A stretch of DNA of 62,409 bases from a virus. The position numbers were made by a program, and so were the translations under genes. Each line of letters begins with the position of its first letter. The stretch's first letter is position 1. The DNA is taken from positions 1 through 62,409 of the IMG/VR virus record IMGVR_UViG_3300001533_000597. One strand, written 5' to 3'. The notes under the pieces are model-generated. The model made no database searches. It was not told the origin of the DNA and saw only the letters and a program-made list of their open reading frames with translations. Shown piece by piece: positions 58,756-62,409 of this stretch.

Positions 58756-59602
58756 GATATTAGGCATTGCCGGTAAGAAAAGCTCCGGTAAAAATACCTC
58801 TATTAATTTCTTAGTGGGTTTACATATGGCGGCCCTTGGTGTTATAAGAGGTAAGTTTTCATTAAATCAAAAGGGCCAACTTTGGATATCAGACCTTTTA
58901 GGTGATAAGCGTTTTGAGGGCGTATTTGATATTCAGCGTCGTAATGAAAGTATGGATAGGTTCAAACAAGACTTTTTAAACCCATATTTACAGGTACATT
59001 CTTTTGCTGACCCATTAAAAGCAATATGTATAGATGTTTTGGGGCTAAACACTGAGATGTGTTATGGTACTAATGATGATAAGGATAGTACGACACATCT
59101 AAGATGGGAAAATATGCCAGGCATTATAGATACATCAGTTGAGTTGATATTACGCAATTGTTTGGATAAAGAAATACATGGGACAAACAGTATACTTAAT
59201 CGTGTTGGACGTGCCCATCAGCCTGGACCTATGACAGTACGTGAGGTGATGCAATATATTGGCGAATTTTTCCGTAAGATGGATGAAAATGTTTGGGTAA
59301 ATGCAGCCATGCGGAGAATAGAAAAAGAAGAAACGAACTTAGTTCTCATTAGTGATGTTCGTTATCCCAACGAAGTACAGATGATTCAACAAGCCGGTGG
59401 TAAAGTATTAAAATTAACCCGTGCCCCTTACAAAGATACGCACTCATCTGAAACTGCATTAGACCCTCAAAACTTTAATCAAGATAAGTTTGACTTTATC
59501 CTAGATAATAAGGATATGTCTATCCCAGAACAGGAAGAATCCTTATATACACTATTACACGATATTAAATGGATACCAGAAATATTACCAAGGGAACAAT
59601 AA
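58748..59602 (+). CDS. Deoxynucleoside monophosphate kinase-like protein
   Basis: 284 aa. P-loop IAGKKSSGKNTS at the N-terminus, HSFADPLKAI and TVREVMQYIGEFFRKM in the T4 gp1-like order, LISDVRYPNE as the Walker B and NMP region. Phosphorylates dNMPs for replication. The 1-base overlap with thyX links the two. Confidence 0.78.
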   Translation: MTKILGIAGKKSSGKNTSINFLVGLHMAALGVIRGKFSLNQKGQLWISDLLGDKRFEGVFDIQRRNESMDRFKQDFLNPYLQVHSFADPLKAICIDVLGLNTEMCYGTNDDKDSTTHLRWENMPGIIDTSVELILRNCLDKEIHGTNSILNRVGRAHQPGPMTVREVMQYIGEFFRKMDENVWVNAAMRRIEKEETNLVLISDVRYPNEVQMIQQAGGKVLKLTRAPYKDTHSSETALDPQNFNQDKFDFILDNKDMSIPEQEESLYTLLHDIKWIPEILPREQ

Positions 59603-60234
59603 TGAAATTAGTTAAGCCATCATTTCATATACTCACAGACATAAACGGTATTCAAATATTAAAGAATATTGAGAGAATAGGTCGTGTTTGCTATAAAAGT
59701 GAAGATAAAATTACTGATGATTCCGCTCAAGAATTTGTACGCCGCATTATTAAACGAGGACATGAAAGTGTTATCGAACATGAAAATGTTAGCGTACATT
59801 TTACTATAGACCGTGGGGTGTCGCATGAGTTAGTTCGCCATAGATTAGCTGCCTATGCTCAAGAGTCAACAAGATATTGTGATTATAAGGGATATGTTGA
59901 ATTTATTATACCCCTATGGTGTACAAATATTGCTAAGGGTATATTAAATATATCCGATTTACCCCAAGATGAGGGACTGTGGCTTTATACTATGCAGCAA
60001 TTAGAACACAGCTACGAACAATTGCGTAATTTAGGTTGGAGCCCACAACAAGCACGTTCTGTATTACCAAATAGCTTGAAAACAGAAATTGTAGTGACTT
60101 GTAATTTAAGAGAATGGAGACATATATTTAAACTTAGAACTTCGCCCGCCGCACATCCACAAATGAGAGAAATAATGGAACCATTACTGTGGGATTTTCA
60201 AAATCAAATTCCCGTAATTTTTGAGGATATTTAG
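59602..60234 (+). CDS. thyX: Flavin-dependent thymidylate synthase
   Basis: 210 aa from ATG 59602, sharing a base with the previous stop. The signature RHRLAAYAQESTRY (79-92) corresponds to the ThyX motif RHRxxS(x)nSxRY; HESVIEHENVSVHF before it is also typical. Makes dTMP from dUMP with FAD and folate, taking dUMP from the dCMP deaminase at 46050. Confidence 0.92.
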   Translation: MKLVKPSFHILTDINGIQILKNIERIGRVCYKSEDKITDDSAQEFVRRIIKRGHESVIEHENVSVHFTIDRGVSHELVRHRLAAYAQESTRYCDYKGYVEFIIPLWCTNIAKGILNISDLPQDEGLWLYTMQQLEHSYEQLRNLGWSPQQARSVLPNSLKTEIVVTCNLREWRHIFKLRTSPAAHPQMREIMEPLLWDFQNQIPVIFEDI

Positions 60235-60507
60235 ATGACATTTACAGGATTAAAACAGGTGTATGGACATATGAGTTTGTTTAATTTTTTCCTACTCTAT
60301 CATACACATGCCGATAATGTTTCTAAAGAAGCAGAGCTTATCATTTCACATGATGATTTTAAAATTGTGCTATATCCTTGTAATACTGGTTTTAGTGTGG
60401 TTCACTATGGTAAATATTCACGTTTGCCAGGAGAAACTCATTATATGTTTGAGGGGCGACATACAGTCAATGATGTGTTAGAAGAGTTGGGTTTATATAA
60501 TGTGTGA
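60235..60507 (+). CDS. Hypothetical protein
   Basis: 90 aa starting at the base after the thyX stop. Mixed alpha/beta (AELIISHDDFKIVLYPC, THYMFEGRHTVNDVLEEL). Overlaps the next gene by 8 bases. Unknown. Confidence 0.5.
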   Translation: MTFTGLKQVYGHMSLFNFFLLYHTHADNVSKEAELIISHDDFKIVLYPCNTGFSVVHYGKYSRLPGETHYMFEGRHTVNDVLEELGLYNV

Positions 60508-61066
60508 TAGTGTAACAAATAAGCTGTTTCCAAATAAAAAGTATAAAATTATATATGCCGACCCTCCTTGGGATTATGGTAATACTAAAAATCACAATGG
60601 TCAATTTTGGGGAATGGCTGATAAACATTATGATGTAATGAAATTCTCGGATATCATTTCTCTTCCTGTTGCTCAAATTACAGATAATGATTGTTATCTG
60701 TTTTTATGGACTACATCGCCCTTTTTAGAAAAAAGTTTTCAAGTAATAAAATGTTGGGGTTTTAAATATGCTACTGTTGGATTTGTATGGATTAAGATGA
60801 AAAATGATATGAGTGAAGTTAGAAAAGACGGGTTGGGTAAATATACTATTTCTAATGCCGAATATTGTTTAATTGCAAGAAAGGGTAAATATAGGAGAGA
60901 ATCAAAATCAGTTCAACAAATTGTTCAAACTCCAAAAATGAAACATTCTAAAAAACCAAACGAAGTAAGAAAAAGAATCGTTGAATTAGTTGGAGATGTT
61001 CCTAGAATTGAGTTATTTGCAAGAGATAAATTTGAAGGATGGGATGTTTGGGGAAATGAAATATGA
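60500..61066 (+). CDS. MT-A70 family adenine methyltransferase
   Basis: 188 aa. IIYADPPWDYGN carries the DPPW catalytic motif; CYLFLWTTSPFLEKSF and YATVGFVWIKM follow as in MT-A70 DNA adenine methyltransferases. The C-terminal RIELFARDKFEGWDVWG is the family ending. N6-adenine methylation of DNA is likely; site unknown. GATC is absent from the window, so it is not obviously a Dam-type GATC enzyme. Confidence 0.87.
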   Translation: MCDSVTNKLFPNKKYKIIYADPPWDYGNTKNHNGQFWGMADKHYDVMKFSDIISLPVAQITDNDCYLFLWTTSPFLEKSFQVIKCWGFKYATVGFVWIKMKNDMSEVRKDGLGKYTISNAEYCLIARKGKYRRESKSVQQIVQTPKMKHSKKPNEVRKRIVELVGDVPRIELFARDKFEGWDVWGNEI

Positions 61067-61104
61067 ATAATATAGCTAAATTAGAAAATTTATTAGACAA
61101 ATAG
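61063..61104 (+). CDS. Doubtful 13-aa peptide
   Basis: MNNIAKLENLLDK; the ATG overlaps the MT-A70 stop as ATGA. Included only because of this coupling pattern. Confidence 0.2.
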   Translation: MNNIAKLENLLDK

Positions 61105-61110
61105 AATAAA

Positions 61111-62160
61111 ATGATACCAATTACATACTTTAGAAGCTCGATGTTAAATACCTATGATTGGTGTCCAATGAAATTCTTTAGTGAATATATATTGGGCTTT
61201 AGTGGACCAAGTGGCCTTGCTGCCAACAAGGGAACTATATGCCATAAAGTATTTGAAACATTGGCTTGTATTAAAAAGGCACAACAAGACGGAGAAGAAT
61301 GCTATCACGATAAAGAAATAGGCTTAAACAATCTAAATATGGATATTGATGTTGATTGGTTGATAGAAAAAGTATATGCATACTATAGCACAGCCTGGAC
61401 ACATATAAAATGGACACATGATAGTTTTAAGGATTGTAGAAATTGGGTATGGCAAGCCTTAAATTTTAATGATGGAGTATATGACCCACGTAATTTAACC
61501 ATAGTCAACGCTGAACCAGCATTTGATATTGAATTGCAAAATGAATGGGCACATTATGAATATAATGTAGCAGGAGAAAGATTAGAAGGGCAGTTGAGAC
61601 TAAAAGGCACAATAGATTTGGTGCATGAGGTGTCTGATGGAGTTATTGAAATCGTGGATTGGAAAACGTCGGCACGGCGATTTAACTGGGCCACTGAGGA
61701 AGAAAAGACATATGAAAAACTACGGGAAGATATGCAATTAAGAATATACCATCTGGCCGCTCATTATTTATATCCACAATATTCAGATGTTTTAGTAACC
61801 ATATACTTTATACGGGCCGGTGGGCCATCTACGGTAAATTTAAGTCGTTTAGACATACCATATACATTGGATAAATTGCGGGAATATTTTGAAAAAATAA
61901 AGAATACGGATGTACCTGAAACTATTTTTAGCTGGAAATGTAATAAATTGTGCCATCAAAGACAATCGACTTTTGAAAATACAAATGTTTTGCCGATAGT
62001 GGAAAAACGTGATGGCAAGATTACACCCAGAGGGAAGGTGATGTCTAAATGCGAGGAACTACGTTATATATTTCAATATAGAGATATGGCAAATGTTATA
62101 GCCAATATGACTAAAGACGGATATAGTGCCTCAAAATACAAAAATCCTGGTTCTGTCTAA
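61111..62160 (+). CDS. RecB/Cas4-like PD-(D/E)XK exonuclease
   Basis: 349 aa. RSSMLNTYDWCPMKFFSEYI opening, GTICHKVFE (His/Glu), LKGTIDLVHE (Asp), EIVDWKTS (ExK) and MQLRIYHLAA (QxxxY): the motif series of RecB-type nucleases. A late Cys pair (CNKLCHQR) might belong to a Cas4-like iron-sulfur site but the set is incomplete. Probably resects DNA in recombination. Confidence 0.82.
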   Translation: MIPITYFRSSMLNTYDWCPMKFFSEYILGFSGPSGLAANKGTICHKVFETLACIKKAQQDGEECYHDKEIGLNNLNMDIDVDWLIEKVYAYYSTAWTHIKWTHDSFKDCRNWVWQALNFNDGVYDPRNLTIVNAEPAFDIELQNEWAHYEYNVAGERLEGQLRLKGTIDLVHEVSDGVIEIVDWKTSARRFNWATEEEKTYEKLREDMQLRIYHLAAHYLYPQYSDVLVTIYFIRAGGPSTVNLSRLDIPYTLDKLREYFEKIKNTDVPETIFSWKCNKLCHQRQSTFENTNVLPIVEKRDGKITPRGKVMSKCEELRYIFQYRDMANVIANMTKDGYSASKYKNPGSV

Positions 62161-62173
62161 AATGGTGTATAGT
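62154..62173 (+). promoter_or_regulatory. Weak promoter-like motif TGTC-N7-GTGTATAGT
   Basis: TGTC (62154-62157), seven bases, GTGTATAGT (62165-62173), overlapping the end of the nuclease gene. A degenerate form of the 15232/37178/42841 motif, about 100 bases before the next ATG. Confidence 0.4.
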
Positions 62174-62179
62174 ATTATG

Positions 62180-62264
62180 GACAATCGCAATAATCCGAAA
62201 ATTTTAAAGGGGTTCTGGGTTTACGTGCGATTGTCTACCTGGGGCCCTTTTATTATTTAAAGGG
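62180..62264 (+). promoter_or_regulatory. Structured leader
   Basis: GACAATCGCA (62180-62189) pairs with TGCGATTGTC (62226-62235), closing a 36-base loop; CCCTTT/AAAGGG (62245-62250 and 62259-62264) forms a second hairpin. Lies between the promoter-like motif and the last gene. Confidence 0.45.
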
Positions 62265-62272
62265 TTCTAATT

Positions 62273-62409
62273 ATGTCAAACTGGACTAAAGAAGAAATTA
62301 AAATACTCAAACATTTAGCACCAAACCATACCGCAATAGAAATTAGTAATAAATTAGATAGAACACCCAAAGCCATTCATCATAAATGTAAAAATCTAAA
62401 AATTAATAT
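62273..62409 (+). CDS. SANT/Myb-like DNA-binding N-terminus (3' end outside window)
   Basis: 45 codons before the window ends. MSNWTKEEIKILKHLAPNHT then IEISNKLDRTPKAIHHKC is a Myb/SANT-like helix-turn-helix, often found at the start of phage homing endonucleases (HNH or Hef type) and small regulators. Which of these it is cannot be told. Confidence 0.6.
   Translation, partial: MSNWTKEEIKILKHLAPNHTAIEISNKLDRTPKAIHHKCKNLKIN

Noticed and set aside
1-62409. Many open frames on the minus strand and in other frames (for example 16062-16283, 44212-44517 minus, 44186-44536 plus)
   Set aside because: They lie opposite or inside well-supported genes, lack ribosome sites and do not look like proteins.
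1-62409. CRISPR arrays, insertion sequences, integrase or attachment sites
   Set aside because: No regular spaced repeats, transposase, integrase or att-like repeats were found; the only notable repeats are the 116-bp duplication and the EEPA-coding tandem repeat.

Overview
The window is a contiguous stretch of a large, AT-rich tailed-phage genome (Caudoviricetes). All supported genes lie on the + strand. They are packed head to tail with many ATGA or few-base overlaps, and phage hallmark genes are present: Rnl1-type RNA ligase, UvsX/RecA recombinase, DnaB-like helicase, DnaG-like primase, ATP-dependent DNA ligase, ThyX, class II ribonucleotide reductase, dNMP kinase, dCMP deaminase, a sigma-like factor, one tRNA and a tmRNA. 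I cannot name the host. The opening of the tmRNA tag and the cobalamin-type reductase are weakly reminiscent of cyanobacteria, but this is only a hint.

Layout. 1-8.9 kb: the end of an RNA ligase gene, a phosphoesterase, a glycosyltransferase, RuvB, an HNH protein and many small unknown genes. 8.9-9.4 kb: tRNA-Asn and tmRNA. 9.4-15.2 kb: a sulfotransferase, an NAD-sugar epimerase, then about fifteen small genes (zinc ribbons, an Sm-like protein, a YiiX-like hydrolase). 15.2-25.3 kb: a secreted trypsin-like protease with coiled coil, a possible structural gene, a Vsr-like homing endonuclease, a PcfJ-like protein, a secreted zincin-thioredoxin protein, a Tat-signal protein and a nitroreductase. 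24.5-36.5 kb: a glycan island of glycosyltransferases, sulfotransferases, a pyruvyl transferase, a methyltransferase and phosphoribosyltransferases, followed by IMPDH/GMPR and a thermonuclease-like protein. 36.6-46.9 kb: small membrane proteins, the split DNA ligase, a sigma-like factor, nucleases, a ClpP-like protease, a pseudo-receiver, a likely virion protein and dCMP deaminase. 47-62.4 kb: the replication and nucleotide-metabolism block.

How the genes work together. NrdJ, ThyX, dCMP deaminase, dNMP kinase and IMPDH/GMPR supply nucleotides. Helicase, primase, recombinase, RuvB, ligase and several PD-(D/E)XK nucleases replicate and repair DNA. A C5 and an MT-A70 methyltransferase modify it. 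The glycan genes probably decorate the virion or the host surface.

Most interesting points. (1) The DNA ligase is split inside its active-site motif into two genes carrying the halves of a naturally split intein, with the tail of a Vsr-like homing endonuclease still lying between them. (2) I found no GATC anywhere in 62.4 kb. (3) The tmRNA has no early stop in the expected tag frame. (4) A RuvB gene lies near a zinc-ribbon protein whose C-terminus looks like RuvA domain III. (5) A receiver-like protein has Glu at the phospho-acceptor position. (6) A recurrent promoter-like motif, TACTC-N7/8-GTGTATAAT, occurs between genes. All calls come from reading the sequence; no database search was run.
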